A DNA stretch of 64,000 bases from Kerstersia sp052103615 (GCF_052103615.1 NZ_JBQEKA010000002.1:62001-126000), one strand, 5' to 3'; positions 9,395 to 17,688 are shown, numbered from the stretch's first letter. The notes: generated from the sequence alone by a model not told the origin. Translations and numbers: made by a program.

Positions 9395-9470
9395 AAACAA
9401 TGAGTATCGGCCTGATAAATGAAAGCCGCCGGGACGGCTTTGGGGAAGGCTTGGTGCATAATCGCCTCCC

Positions 9471-10148
9471 ATGTTAATCGAGTTTGAAAACGTCAGCGTC
9501 GAAACCCCCTCCGGCTGTGTGCTGGATCGTCTGGATATCGCCCTCTCCGAAGGCCGTATCGGTATTGCCGGCCCCAACGGCGCGGGCAAAAGCACTTTCG
9601 CGCGCTTGCTCAATGGCCTGCGTTTGCCGACAAGCGGCCAGGTCCGCATTGACGGGCTGGACACGCGGCGCCACACGGCTCAGGTGCGCCAACGGGTCGG
9701 GTTCATGTTCCAGAACCCGGAGAATCAGATCGTATTTCCGGTGGTCAGTGAAGACCTGGCATTCAGTCTGCGGGCATCAGGGCTGGATGCGGCGCAGCGT
9801 CAGGCGCGCATAGACAGTCAGTTGGCGGATCTTGGCATCAGCCATTTGCTGGAGCGTCCCGCGCATGCGCTGTCTGGCGGAGAGCGGCAGTTGGTGGCGC
9901 TGGCGGCGGTCTTGCTGATGCAGCCGGCGCTGCTTGTGTTTGATGAGCCGACCACGCAGCTGGATCTGCGGCACCGCAATCGTTTTTCCCGCTTGCTGGA
10001 GCGCTTGCCGCAGCAGGCGGTGGTGGTCAGCCATGACCTGGATTTGCTGGCAGGCTGCGAACGCGTGCTGGTCATTGTGTCTGGCCAGATTGCAGCGGAT
10101 GACACGCCGCAGGCGGCGCTGGCCTGGTATCGCAGGCATTGCGGCTGA
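9471..10148 (+). CDS. bioM: Biotin ECF transporter ATPase BioM
   Basis: 225 residues. ATP-binding subunit that powers biotin uptake with BioN and BioY. Walker A GPNGAGKS (Lys40), Q-loop MFQNPENQIV, signature LSGGERQL, Walker B LLVFDEPTTQLD and switch His in VVSHDLDLL are all present. The compact size and NPENQ Q-loop are typical of EcfA/CbiO-type ATPases. bioN and bioY follow on the same strand, which fixes the substrate as biotin by context. The ATG at 9471 is divergent from msrB. Confidence 0.93.
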   Translation: MLIEFENVSVETPSGCVLDRLDIALSEGRIGIAGPNGAGKSTFARLLNGLRLPTSGQVRIDGLDTRRHTAQVRQRVGFMFQNPENQIVFPVVSEDLAFSLRASGLDAAQRQARIDSQLADLGISHLLERPAHALSGGERQLVALAAVLLMQPALLVFDEPTTQLDLRHRNRFSRLLERLPQQAVVVSHDLDLLAGCERVLVIVSGQIAADDTPQAALAWYRRHCG

Positions 10149-10212
10149 TGCGCGGGCAGAAAACGTATGCCGGCCGGCACGGCGCCGCCCTTGGCGGCTG
10201 GCGGGGGCGGGC

Positions 10213-10824
10213 ATGATGCTATCGCTGTATGTGCCGGGCAATAGCCTGTTGCATCGTTTGCCCGCCGGCTGGAAGCTGGGGGGGCTGTGTCTGGCCGGTT
10301 TGCTGGTGTATCTGTTGGCTCAAACGGTATGGTTGCTGGCGGCGGCGGCGCTGGCGGCGCTGCTGCTCTGGCGTTCCGGTGCCGGCTGGCGCCGGATCTG
10401 GCGCCAGGGCCGGGCATTGTTGTGCCTGATCTTGCTGTTGTGCGCTTTCATGGCAATTTTTGATAGTCCGGCGCGTGCCGGGGTGGCTGCCTTGCGGGTA
10501 GGAACCGTGTGCATGCTTGGCATGGCGGTGACATTCACCACGCGCAGCGGGGATCTCTTGCAGGTGGTGGAGCGTGTGCTGCAGCCGTTGCAGCGTCTGG
10601 GCTGGGTGGATGCGGGCCGGGTAGCGCTGGCCATCGGGCTGGTGCTGCGTTTCGTACCGGAAATCCTGCGGCAGTACGGTGAACTGCGCGAAGCCCAGCA
10701 GGCGCGCGGCCTGAAGGCCCGCGGGCTTGCGCTTTTGGTGCCTTTGATTGTGCGAACCTTGCGCCGGGCAGAAGAAATTTCGGACGCCATTGATGCCCGG
10801 GATGGCGGCGGCAGGCAGCTCTAG
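10213..10824 (+). CDS. bioN: Biotin ECF transporter transmembrane subunit BioN
   Basis: 203 residues from ATG 10213 (a second ATG directly follows). CbiQ/EcfT-type transmembrane protein: several hydrophobic helices (about 30-75, 90-125) and the coupling motifs AQQARGLKARG near 165 and RRAEEISDAIDARDG near the C-terminus, which engage the ATPase. No better upstream start is in frame after bioM ends, leaving a 64-nt gap. Couples ATP hydrolysis by BioM to movement of BioY. Confidence 0.92.
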   Translation: MMLSLYVPGNSLLHRLPAGWKLGGLCLAGLLVYLLAQTVWLLAAAALAALLLWRSGAGWRRIWRQGRALLCLILLLCAFMAIFDSPARAGVAALRVGTVCMLGMAVTFTTRSGDLLQVVERVLQPLQRLGWVDAGRVALAIGLVLRFVPEILRQYGELREAQQARGLKARGLALLVPLIVRTLRRAEEISDAIDARDGGGRQL

Positions 10825-10867
10825 GCTGGCAGCTCCAGGCAGGCAGCTTTGAAGAGGGGCGGCAACT

Positions 10868-10925
10868 GGCTGGCAGCGGCTTCGGCGCCAGCCGCCTGCC
10901 AGCCATATGTCAGTCATATGTTAGT
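10868..10925 (+). repeat. Hairpin plus tandem 11-bp repeat upstream of bioY
   Basis: Arms GGCTGGCAG (10868-10876) and CTGCCAGCC (10896-10904) form a 9-bp stem around a GC-rich loop that can itself pair. It abuts a tandem repeat CATATGTCAGT / CATATGTTAGT (10904-10925). The 188 nt between bioN and bioY is long for an operon, so bioY may have its own control here. Confidence 0.6.
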
Positions 10926-11012
10926 CACCTGCCAGCAGCATGTGCGCCGCGCGGGTTCTTCACTAAAATGCGTCAGCCGGCAGGCGCTTGCCGGGGATAC
11001 GGAGAAATTGCT

Positions 11013-11564
11013 GTGCTGAAGACCAAAGATCTTGTGCTGGTGGCGCTCTTTGCCGCCATCATCATTGTACTGGGCGTCATGCCGCCCATTGCCTTGCCCC
11101 TGGTGCCTGTGCCGCTGACCCTGCAGACGCTGGGGGTGATGCTGGCAGGTTTGATGCTGGGGCCGTGGCGCGGCTTGCTGGCGGTGGCGCTGTATCTGCT
11201 GCTGGCCGCTGCCGGTTTGCCTGTCTTGACTGGGGGGCGCGGCGGCCTGGGTGCGTTCATGGGCCCCAGCAGCGGTTTTCTGCTGGGGATGCTGGTCGGC
11301 AGCTGGGTGGTGGGTTACCTCGCGGAGCGGGCGGCCTATCAGCAGAAAGCATTGCTGCATGCCGTGTCGGGCTATGCGCTGTCCGCATTTATTGGCGGCG
11401 TGCTGGTGGTCTATCTGTTCGGCGTGCCGGGCATGGCGCTGACACTGGGCATGAGCTTGCAGCAGGCCTTGATGGCAGCCCTCATGTTCTTGCCTGGCGA
11501 CATTATCAAAGTGCTGATTGCGGCCTGGCTGACATTCCGCGTACGCCGCATCTACCCGCTGTAA
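11013..11564 (+). CDS. bioY: Biotin transporter substrate-binding subunit BioY
   Basis: 183 residues from GTG 11013, with GGAG eight nt upstream. Six hydrophobic helices and the family stretch VPLTLQTLGVMLAGLMLGPWRG...LLLAAAGLPVLTGGRGGLGAFMGPSSGFLLGM identify BioY, the membrane-embedded biotin-binding (S) component. With BioM and BioN it makes a complete high-affinity importer; BioY alone can also work in some species. Convergent with the livF-like gene, 47 nt apart. A longer ATG start at 10968 would add a soluble segment not seen in the family. Confidence 0.95.
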   Translation: MLKTKDLVLVALFAAIIIVLGVMPPIALPLVPVPLTLQTLGVMLAGLMLGPWRGLLAVALYLLLAAAGLPVLTGGRGGLGAFMGPSSGFLLGMLVGSWVVGYLAERAAYQQKALLHAVSGYALSAFIGGVLVVYLFGVPGMALTLGMSLQQALMAALMFLPGDIIKVLIAAWLTFRVRRIYPL

Positions 11565-11611
11565 ACGGAAGCGGCGGCTATCCTGTCCGCTGCTGGCCGG
11601 CGCTTGGGCGT

Positions 11612-12328
11612 TTAGACGCCCAGGCGCTGCAGTAGTGCTGTTTCGCGCGAGCTGAGTTCTGCCGCGGTGAAATGATCGGTAATGGCGCCGTTTTCCATGA
11701 CATAAAACCGGTCAGCCAGGGCGGCGGCAAAAGGAAAATTCTGTTCGATGAGCAGAATGCTGTAGCCCCGCGCTTTCAGTGCGGCAATGCTGTCCGCCAT
11801 GGCTTCGATAATGACGGGTGCCAGGCCTTCGGAGACTTCATCGAGCAAGAGCAGATTGGCTTGCGTGCGCAGAATGCGCGCCAGCGCCAGCATCTGCTGT
11901 TCGCCGCCGGATAGGCGGGTACCTGGCGTCTGGCGCCGGGTTTCCAGATTGGGAAACAGTTGATAGATCTCTGCCACTGTCATGGCCTGCCCGCCGGGGA
12001 CAGGCGTTGCGGGCGGCAGCATCAGGTTTTCCTCGCAGCTCAGGCTGGCGAAGATGCCGCGTTCTTCAGGGCAATAACCTGCGCCCAGGCGCGCGATACG
12101 GTGAGGGGGCAAGTGAATGGTTTCGGCGCCGTTGACCTGCACTGAACCGCTGCGCTTCACGCCCAGGCCCATGATAGCGCGCAAAGTGGTCGTGCGGCCG
12201 GCGCCATTGCGGCCCAGCAGCGCGACAGCTTCCCCTTTGGGAACAGCAAGATTCACGCCCCGCAGGACATGGACGTTGCCATACCAGGCGTGCAAATCTT
12301 GCAGAACGAGGGCGGGGTTGTCTGTCAT
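11612..12328 (-). CDS. Stand-alone LivF-like ABC ATPase with Arg in place of Walker A Lys
   Basis: 238 residues. By sequence a branched-chain amino acid-type (LivF) ATPase: Q-loop YCPEERGIF, signature LSGGEQQML, Walker B LLLLDEVSEGLAPVI, switch His replaced by Gln in LLIEQNF, as is normal for LivF. The Walker A reads GRNGAGRTT: the nucleotide-binding lysine is Arg, seen directly in the reverse complement near 12195-12230. No permease, LivG or binding protein is adjacent; a full canonical set exists at 41.6-46.1 kb with its own LivF. It may serve an unlinked transporter or have lost activity. Start ATG 12328; an earlier start at 12334 is possible. Convergent with bioY. Confidence 0.85.
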   Translation of the reverse strand: MTDNPALVLQDLHAWYGNVHVLRGVNLAVPKGEAVALLGRNGAGRTTTLRAIMGLGVKRSGSVQVNGAETIHLPPHRIARLGAGYCPEERGIFASLSCEENLMLPPATPVPGGQAMTVAEIYQLFPNLETRRQTPGTRLSGGEQQMLALARILRTQANLLLLDEVSEGLAPVIIEAMADSIAALKARGYSILLIEQNFPFAAALADRFYVMENGAITDHFTAAELSSRETALLQRLGV

Positions 12329-12441
12329 GATCATTCCTGGGCCGGCAGCAGGCCCGGCGCGTCAGGCATCATAGACGGAAACTGGCGCAGGCCGCAGGAG
12401 AGCGGCGGGGCTGGCGTGCTGCCGGTTTGGCTGTTTGCCGT

Positions 12442-13077
12442 TTAAGCGGCGGTTTTTTCCTTGAAGTCACACAGATCGGAAACCCCGCATTGCGGGCATT
12501 TCGGTTTGCGCGCCACACAGACATAGCGGCCATGCAGAATCAGCCAGTGGTGCGCATCCTGCTTGTACTTGCGCGGCACGACCCGTTCCAGCCGCTGCTC
12601 GACAGCGACCACATCCTTGCCAGGCGCCAGGCCGGTGCGGTTGGAGACGCGGAAAATATGCGTGTCAACGGCGATCGTGGGCATGCCAAAGGCGGTATTG
12701 AGAACCACGTTGGCGGTTTTGCGGCCCACGCCGGGCAAGGATTCCAGCACGGCGCGGTCGGGCGGCACGTCGCCGCCGAAGCGTTCCAGCAGAATGCGGC
12801 TAGTGGCGACGGCGTTTTTCGCCTTGGTGCGGAACAGGCCGATGGTCTTAATGTATTCCGCCACGCCTTCTTCCCCCAAAGCGACCAGCCCGGCGGCGGT
12901 GCCGTGTTCCGGGAAAAAGCGCCGGGTGGCGATATTGACGGATTTATCGGTTGCCTGAGCGGACAGCAGAACGGCGATCAGCAACTGGAAGTTGCTGCCG
13001 TATTCAAGTTCGGTCGTGGGGTGAGGATTGGCTGCCTGGAAGCGGGCAAACATTTCCTCGCGCTGGGCCTGGTTCAT
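12442..13077 (-). CDS. nth: Endonuclease III (DNA glycosylase/AP lyase)
   Basis: 211 residues. Removes oxidised pyrimidines and nicks the abasic site. The helix-hairpin-helix LPGVGRKTA carries catalytic Lys120, and VDTHIFRVSNR carries Asp138, the same numbering as the Escherichia coli enzyme. The 4Fe-4S loop has C-X6-C-X2-C-X5-C spacing at the C-terminus. The start overlaps the rsxB stop by 4 nt (ATGA), so it is translated with the redox gene upstream, as in other Betaproteobacteria. Confidence 0.98.
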   Translation of the reverse strand: MNQAQREEMFARFQAANPHPTTELEYGSNFQLLIAVLLSAQATDKSVNIATRRFFPEHGTAAGLVALGEEGVAEYIKTIGLFRTKAKNAVATSRILLERFGGDVPPDRAVLESLPGVGRKTANVVLNTAFGMPTIAVDTHIFRVSNRTGLAPGKDVVAVEQRLERVVPRKYKQDAHHWLILHGRYVCVARKPKCPQCGVSDLCDFKEKTAA

Positions 13078-13754
13078 GGCGTGTCGCTGCCTGACGCGGC
13101 ATCCGCGCCACGCCGCGCCCGCGCGCGCGCCAGCACATCGGCAATGACTGCCCGCTTGCGCGTTTCCGCGCCGCCGCCTTCGGCCGCCGGGGCTGCTGCC
13201 GCTGTCTGTGCGGCAGGCGCTGGCGGCAGGGCAGGCGCCTGCAGGCTGGCTTGCCGCAAACGCTGGCGGCGTGCTTGGCTTGCCTGGTGCCGCTGGCGCG
13301 CCACATCGGCATCATTGCGTTGCCAGTCGCGCCCGGCAGGGATCATGGTGATGCAATCGACCGGACAGGCGGGCAGGCACAATTCGCAGCCGGTACACCA
13401 GTCTTCCAGTACCGTATGCATGCGCTTGTTGGCGCCGATGATGGCATCGACCGGACAGGCGGTGATGCACAGCGTACAGCCGATGCAATGCTTTTCTTCG
13501 ATGACGGCGAGATGGAAACCGTTGAAGTCGCCACAGGACGGATCCAGCGGCAGGACCGGCCTGTTCAGCAGTTGCGCCAGCGCTTCCACGCCAGCGCTGC
13601 CGCCGGGCGGGCAGCGGTTGATGGCTGCTTCGCCGGCGGCAATGGCGTCGGCATAGGGGCGGCAGCCCTCATAGCCGCATTGCGTGCATTGCGTTTGCGG
13701 CAGCAGGGCGTCAATACGGGGCGCCAGCCGCGCGGCGGACAGGATATCTGACAT
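13074..13754 (-). CDS. rsxB: Electron transport complex subunit RsxB/RnfB-like ferredoxin
   Basis: 226 residues. An N-terminal 4Fe-4S domain (CTQCGYEGCRPYADAIAAGE...CPPGG) is followed by two ferredoxin clusters, CIGCTLCITACPVD and CTGCELCLPACPVD (~85-145), then a basic Ala/Arg/Gln-rich C-terminal extension (~150-226). It lacks the hydrophobic N-terminal anchor of classical RnfB, and no other rnf/rsx subunit is nearby. In Betaproteobacteria this orphan RnfB commonly sits beside nth and is thought to donate electrons to Fe-S or SoxR-type partners. Start at MSDILSAARL (13754); longer upstream frames overlap fpr. Confidence 0.92.
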   Translation of the reverse strand: MSDILSAARLAPRIDALLPQTQCTQCGYEGCRPYADAIAAGEAAINRCPPGGSAGVEALAQLLNRPVLPLDPSCGDFNGFHLAVIEEKHCIGCTLCITACPVDAIIGANKRMHTVLEDWCTGCELCLPACPVDCITMIPAGRDWQRNDADVARQRHQASQARRQRLRQASLQAPALPPAPAAQTAAAAPAAEGGGAETRKRAVIADVLARARARRGADAASGSDTP

Positions 13755-13798
13755 AGTGGGGCCAAAAAACGGCCTGGCGCCTGACGGCGCCAGCAGGA

Positions 13799-14575
13799 TT
13801 ACCAGTAGTTTTCGACGGCAAGATTGCCGGCATTGCCGCGGCGCCCGGGCGCGAAGCCCCGCGCCGACAGCAGTTTTCGGGTGTCGGACACCATGTCCGG
13901 GTTGCCGCACAGCATGATGCGCGAACGGGCTGGGTCCAGGCTGATGCCGGCCAGTTGCTCCAGCCTGCCATCTTCGAATAGCTGGGTCAGGCGCGCTTGC
14001 GGGTGATCGGCATAGGCTTCGCGTGTGGGCAGCGGCAGATAGCGCAGGCGGCCCTCATACTGGCGGGCCAGCGCTTCAATTTCTTCGCGGTACGCCAGTT
14101 CGGCGGTTTCACGCACGCCATGGGCCAGGACAACCCGCGGAAAGCGTTGCCAGAGCACTGGGTCGCGCAGCATGGACAAATAGGCGGACAGGCCGGTGCC
14201 CGAGGCCACCAGCCAGATATCTTCGCCATCGACAAAACGGTCCAGGGTCAGGAAACCGAAGACGGTGCGGTCGATGTAGAGCCTGGCGCCAGGGGCTAGC
14301 CCGGCCAGCCGTGTGCTGAAATCGCCCTCGGGCACAACGACGGAATAGAACTCCAGTTCATTTTCGTCGGGCGCCGACACCATGGAATAGGCGCGCCAGA
14401 TGGTAGGCGCGGCATCGCTGGTGTCATCGGCGGGCAAACCCAGGCGGGCAAACTGGCCCGGCAGGAACTGAAAACCTTCCGGACGGCTGACCCGCACGGA
14501 AAACAATTTGCCCGGCATCCATTCGGTGCGGGACAGCAAGGTTTGCCGGGTGTATTTGTCAGCGTCGGTGGTCAT
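13799..14575 (-). CDS. fpr: Ferredoxin-NADP+ reductase
   Basis: 258 residues. Moves electrons between NADPH and ferredoxin or flavodoxin. The FAD-binding motif RAYSMVSAP, the NADP site GTGLSAYLSML, CGNPDMVSD and the aromatic C-terminus VENYW all match the bacterial (subclass I) FPR group. Encoded between fdxA (38 nt upstream) and rsxB (44 nt downstream), so the operon supplies both the reductase and its likely iron-sulfur partners. No signal peptide; cytosolic. Confidence 0.97.
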   Translation of the reverse strand: MTTDADKYTRQTLLSRTEWMPGKLFSVRVSRPEGFQFLPGQFARLGLPADDTSDAAPTIWRAYSMVSAPDENELEFYSVVVPEGDFSTRLAGLAPGARLYIDRTVFGFLTLDRFVDGEDIWLVASGTGLSAYLSMLRDPVLWQRFPRVVLAHGVRETAELAYREEIEALARQYEGRLRYLPLPTREAYADHPQARLTQLFEDGRLEQLAGISLDPARSRIMLCGNPDMVSDTRKLLSARGFAPGRRGNAGNLAVENYW

Positions 14576-14613
14576 GGCTTTCCTGGTTGGACAACGCCTG
14601 GAATACGCCAGGT

Positions 14614-14937
14614 TCAGCGTTCCAGGTATTGAAGTTTATCGGGCTTGCCGTTCCATTCTTCGGCGTCCGGCAAGGGTTCCTTGGCCCGGCTGATACTGGT
14701 AAAGACCGGGGTCAGCTCGGCATTCAGTTCAATGAACGCCTGTTGATCCTCGGGCACGTCTTCCTCGGCGAAGATGGCATTGGCTGGGCACTCTGGAATA
14801 CAGACGGCACAGTCGATACACTCGTCCGGGTCGATGACCAGGAAATTGGGCCCTTCACGGAAGCAGTCGACAGGACATACGTCAACGCAATCGGTGAATT
14901 TGCATTTGATGCAGTTTTCGGTAACGACGTGAGTCAT
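14614..14937 (-). CDS. fdxA: 7Fe ferredoxin FdxA
   Basis: 107 residues, the size of Azotobacter ferredoxin I. Cysteines at 9, 17 and 50 fit the 3Fe-4S cluster, and 21, 40, 43 and 46 fit the 4Fe-4S cluster; Cys12 would be the free cysteine known from the family. The C-terminal half lacks clusters and contains the conserved EEWNGKPDKLQYLER end. First gene of fdxA-fpr-rsxB-nth. The 137-nt divergent region shared with pncB contains a Fur-like palindrome nearer pncB. Confidence 0.97.
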   Translation of the reverse strand: MTHVVTENCIKCKFTDCVDVCPVDCFREGPNFLVIDPDECIDCAVCIPECPANAIFAEEDVPEDQQAFIELNAELTPVFTSISRAKEPLPDAEEWNGKPDKLQYLER

Positions 14938-15052
14938 GCTGGCAGATGCGCTCTAGGCGCGTAAAGTATCGGCAAATAGGGCACAATTTTAGCGAATTGT
15001 GGCCGTAACCGCCGTAATTACCCCTACCTGCACATGGTACTTGTGCTAATGT

Positions 15053-15067
15053 TGAGAAAAATTCTCA
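15053..15067. promoter_or_regulatory. Fur-box-like palindrome between fdxA and pncB
   Basis: TGAGAA-AAA-TTCTCA is a perfect 6-3-6 inverted repeat. It closely resembles the 7-1-7 Fur consensus (tGAtAATnATTatCA). It lies 7 nt upstream of the pncB start and 115 nt from fdxA. Which gene it controls is not shown by sequence. Confidence 0.5.
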
Positions 15068-15074
15068 TGCAGCC

Positions 15075-16250
15075 ATGATTATTAAATCTTTACTCGATAC
15101 CGACTTATACAAATTTACTATGATGCAGGTCGTCCTGCACCATTTCCCCGCCGCTCAGGTCGAGTATCGCTACAAGTGCCGCACCCAGGGTGTGGACCTT
15201 GTGCCATATCTGGATGAAATTCGGGAAGAAGTACACGCCTTATGCGCGCTACGCTTCACTGAGAACGAACTGGCCTATCTCAGCGGCCTGCGTTTCATCA
15301 AGAGCGATTTCGTCGATTTTCTCGGTTTATTCCATTTGCCGGAACGCTGCATTCATATCGAAAAAGGCGAGCAGCCGGGCGAAATCGCCATTACGGTGCG
15401 GGGGCCGTGGCTGCATACCATCCTGTTTGAAATTCCGGTGCTGGCGATTGTCAATGAGGTGTATTTTCGCAACACTCGCCAGCAGCCGGATTGGGAAGAA
15501 GGGCGCCAGCGCCTGAAAGACAAGATCAAACTGGTGAATGAAGCGAAGGATTTGCCGCATTTCCGCGTGGCGGATTACGGGACGCGGCGCCGCTTTTCAC
15601 GCGTATGGCACGAAGAAGTGCTGCAAACCCTGCAGGCCGGTCTCGGGCGCCATCTGGTGGGCACCAGCAACGTTGATCTGGCCATGCGCAACGGCATGAC
15701 GCCGCTGGGCACCATGGCGCATGAGTATCTGCAGGCTTGCCAGGCCTTGGGCCCGCGTCTGCGCGATTCTCAGGTGTTTGCGCTGGAGACCTGGGCGCGC
15801 GAGTATCGTGGCGATCTGGGCATCGCGCTGTCTGATGTCTATGGCCTGGAAGCATTCCTGCGTGACTTCGACATGTATTTCTGCAAGCTCTTCGATGGCG
15901 CCCGCCATGATTCGGGGGATCCATTTGAATGGGGCGAACGCCTGCTGGCGCATTACCAGGCCAACCGTGTCGATCCGCGTGACAAAACCCTGGTGTTTTC
16001 CGATTCACTCGATTTTCCCAAGGCCATTGAGCTGGCCCGGCGTTTCGAGGGGCGCTGCAAGGTGTCCTTCGGCATCGGTACCAATCTGACCAATGACCTG
16101 GGTTACGCGCCTTTGCAGATCGTCATGAAAATGGTGCGCTGCAATGGCCAACCGGTTGCCAAGGTCTCTGATGCGCCGGAAAAAACCATGTGCGATGATC
16201 CTGCCTATCTGGCGTACCTGCGCCAGGTATTCAATTTGCCGCCGGTCTGA
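15075..16250 (+). CDS. pncB: Nicotinate phosphoribosyltransferase
   Basis: 391 residues. Converts nicotinate plus PRPP to nicotinate mononucleotide in NAD salvage. N-terminal DTDLYKFTMMQ, the phospho-accepting histidine region PLGTMAHEYLQA, the phosphate-binding ARHDSGDPFEWGE and the GTNLTNDLG motif are all there. Length matches the short bacterial PncB class. Start ATG 15075 immediately follows the palindrome at 15053-15067, so repressor binding there would cover its translation or promoter region. Confidence 0.97.
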   Translation: MIIKSLLDTDLYKFTMMQVVLHHFPAAQVEYRYKCRTQGVDLVPYLDEIREEVHALCALRFTENELAYLSGLRFIKSDFVDFLGLFHLPERCIHIEKGEQPGEIAITVRGPWLHTILFEIPVLAIVNEVYFRNTRQQPDWEEGRQRLKDKIKLVNEAKDLPHFRVADYGTRRRFSRVWHEEVLQTLQAGLGRHLVGTSNVDLAMRNGMTPLGTMAHEYLQACQALGPRLRDSQVFALETWAREYRGDLGIALSDVYGLEAFLRDFDMYFCKLFDGARHDSGDPFEWGERLLAHYQANRVDPRDKTLVFSDSLDFPKAIELARRFEGRCKVSFGIGTNLTNDLGYAPLQIVMKMVRCNGQPVAKVSDAPEKTMCDDPAYLAYLRQVFNLPPV

Positions 16251-16285
16251 TCTTGCGCGGCCGGTTTTTCTCTAGGAAATAAAAA

Positions 16286-16639
16286 ATGTCGGATATCAAG
16301 CGATTCAACGTGGGCAAGCGCCTGTCGGATATGGCGGTTTACAACGGCGTGGCCTACCTGGCCGGCCAGGTGCCGGATGATACGACGCAGGACATCGTGG
16401 GCCAGACCCACCAGGTGCTGGCGACCATCGACAGCCTGCTCAAGGAAGCGGGCACCGACAAGTCGCGCATTCTGTACGCTCAGGTATTCGTGGCCCACAT
16501 GAAGGAATTCGAAGGCATGAATCAGGCGTGGGAAGCCTGGGTCAGCGGCATTGAAGCGCCCCCCCGGGCGACGATCGAGGCGCGTCTGGCCAATCCCGAT
16601 ATCAAGGTTGAAATCGTTGTGACGGCAGCGGTGAAGTAA
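16286..16639 (+). CDS. RidA family protein (YoaB-like)
   Basis: 117 residues, YjgF/YER057c/UK114 fold. Sequence AYLAGQVPDD, the helix LATIDSLLKEAGTDKSRILYAQVFV and PPRATIEARL match the family; the Arg in PPRA corresponds to the substrate-binding arginine of RidA. Members hydrolyse reactive enamines/imines, but this RxxD-type subgroup (similar to YoaB) is not proven to do so. 35 nt after pncB, likely co-transcribed. Its 3' end overlaps the convergent mtfA gene by 38 nt. Confidence 0.92.
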   Translation: MSDIKRFNVGKRLSDMAVYNGVAYLAGQVPDDTTQDIVGQTHQVLATIDSLLKEAGTDKSRILYAQVFVAHMKEFEGMNQAWEAWVSGIEAPPRATIEARLANPDIKVEIVVTAAVK

Positions 16640-17468
16640 AACGGTGGCGCGGGTCCTGCCGGTAGTAGCGGCTGAGCTGCTCATACCAGGCCGGCATGGC
16701 CTGCGCCAGACGCCAGGGATCCACGAAGAACACTTCGGAACTGACGGCGAAGAATTCCGCTTCGTCCGTCGCGGCGTAAGGGTCCAGCGGCAGGGCGGCA
16801 TACCAGGGGTCGGCGTCCGGGCTTTCCGGGTCCAGGCCTGGCGGCAACGCGGCTTCGATCTCATCGAGCTGGCACCTTAGCGCTTCCAGCGCTTCTGCCA
16901 GAATCTGGCGCCACCTGCGCGGCGCCAGTCCTGCGTGCCCTTCCAGCCAGGGGGTGCCATCGGCATCGCCCGCGTACAGATCGAGTTTGTGCGCGAATTC
17001 ATGAATGACCACATTGAAGCCTGGGCTGTCAGGCGCGACCGTATCGTCCCACGACAGCAAAACCGGGCCGCCATCCCAGGCCTGGCCTGCGGCTTCTTCC
17101 ATATATTCATGCACGACGCCAATGGCATCGGCGTCCTGGCGCGGGATCAGAAAACCGCTGGGGTAAACGATGATTTCGTCCCAGCCGGCATAGAGCTCCA
17201 CCGGCAGATGCAGAATCGGCAGGCAAGCCTGGGCGGCAAGCGTCAGGCGGATCTGATTGTCTATTGCCAGGCCCTGGGCGCCATTGATGGTTTTGCTGGC
17301 CAGCAGCCAGGCGGCGCGCTGCAGCAGCTGAGCGCGCTCCTGTTCGTCCAGCGCGGCGAGGTAGGGGGCGGCATGCAAGGTGGCTTCCCACAGCTCGGCG
17401 GGTATTTTGGCCTGCATGCGTGCGGTGGCGCTGCGTGACGCGCCGGAGCCGGTGAGCCAGCGGAACAT
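16602..17468 (-). CDS. mtfA: M90-family zinc metallopeptidase MtfA
   Basis: 288 residues. HEFAH (His156, Glu157, His160) in VVIHEFAHKLDL is the zinc site; AEFFAVSSEVFF supplies the downstream conserved Glu. In Escherichia coli MtfA sequesters the repressor Mlc and is also an aminopeptidase. The family regions VYPSGFLIPR, LSWDD and RWRQILAEALE are present. Start at 17468 (MFRWL); an upstream extension to 17618 is unlike the family. Tail overlaps ridA by 38 nt. Confidence 0.93.
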   Translation of the reverse strand: MFRWLTGSGASRSATARMQAKIPAELWEATLHAAPYLAALDEQERAQLLQRAAWLLASKTINGAQGLAIDNQIRLTLAAQACLPILHLPVELYAGWDEIIVYPSGFLIPRQDADAIGVVHEYMEEAAGQAWDGGPVLLSWDDTVAPDSPGFNVVIHEFAHKLDLYAGDADGTPWLEGHAGLAPRRWRQILAEALEALRCQLDEIEAALPPGLDPESPDADPWYAALPLDPYAATDEAEFFAVSSEVFFVDPWRLAQAMPAWYEQLSRYYRQDPRHRFTSPLPSQRFQP

Positions 17469-17643
17469 GGGCAATAGGTCCTGATTGAATGTCAACAGAG
17501 CCGGGTCATGCGCCCGGGCAGCCGCCGGGCGTCCGGGAACAGCGATAGCGTGGGCATGACGATGGCCGCAAGCCGAATTGTGGCATGCTTGGCCGCCATG
17601 GCGCGCTAAGCGCATCATGATGGTGCATATACCGTTTTCCCGT

Positions 17644-17672
17644 TTGAATGTCGATTCCGGCTGGTGTAGAGT
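17644..17672 (+). promoter_or_regulatory. Candidate sigma-70 promoter for relA
   Basis: TTGAAT, a 17-nt spacer, and TAGAGT at 17667-17672. Initiation near 17679 would place the hairpin at 17689-17707 at the very 5' end of the relA transcript. Confidence 0.4.
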
Positions 17673-17688
17673 GTCTGCTCCGATAATG

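Noticed and set aside
13074..13754. Full Rnf/Rsx complex
   Set aside because: Only the B subunit is present; no other rnf genes are near.
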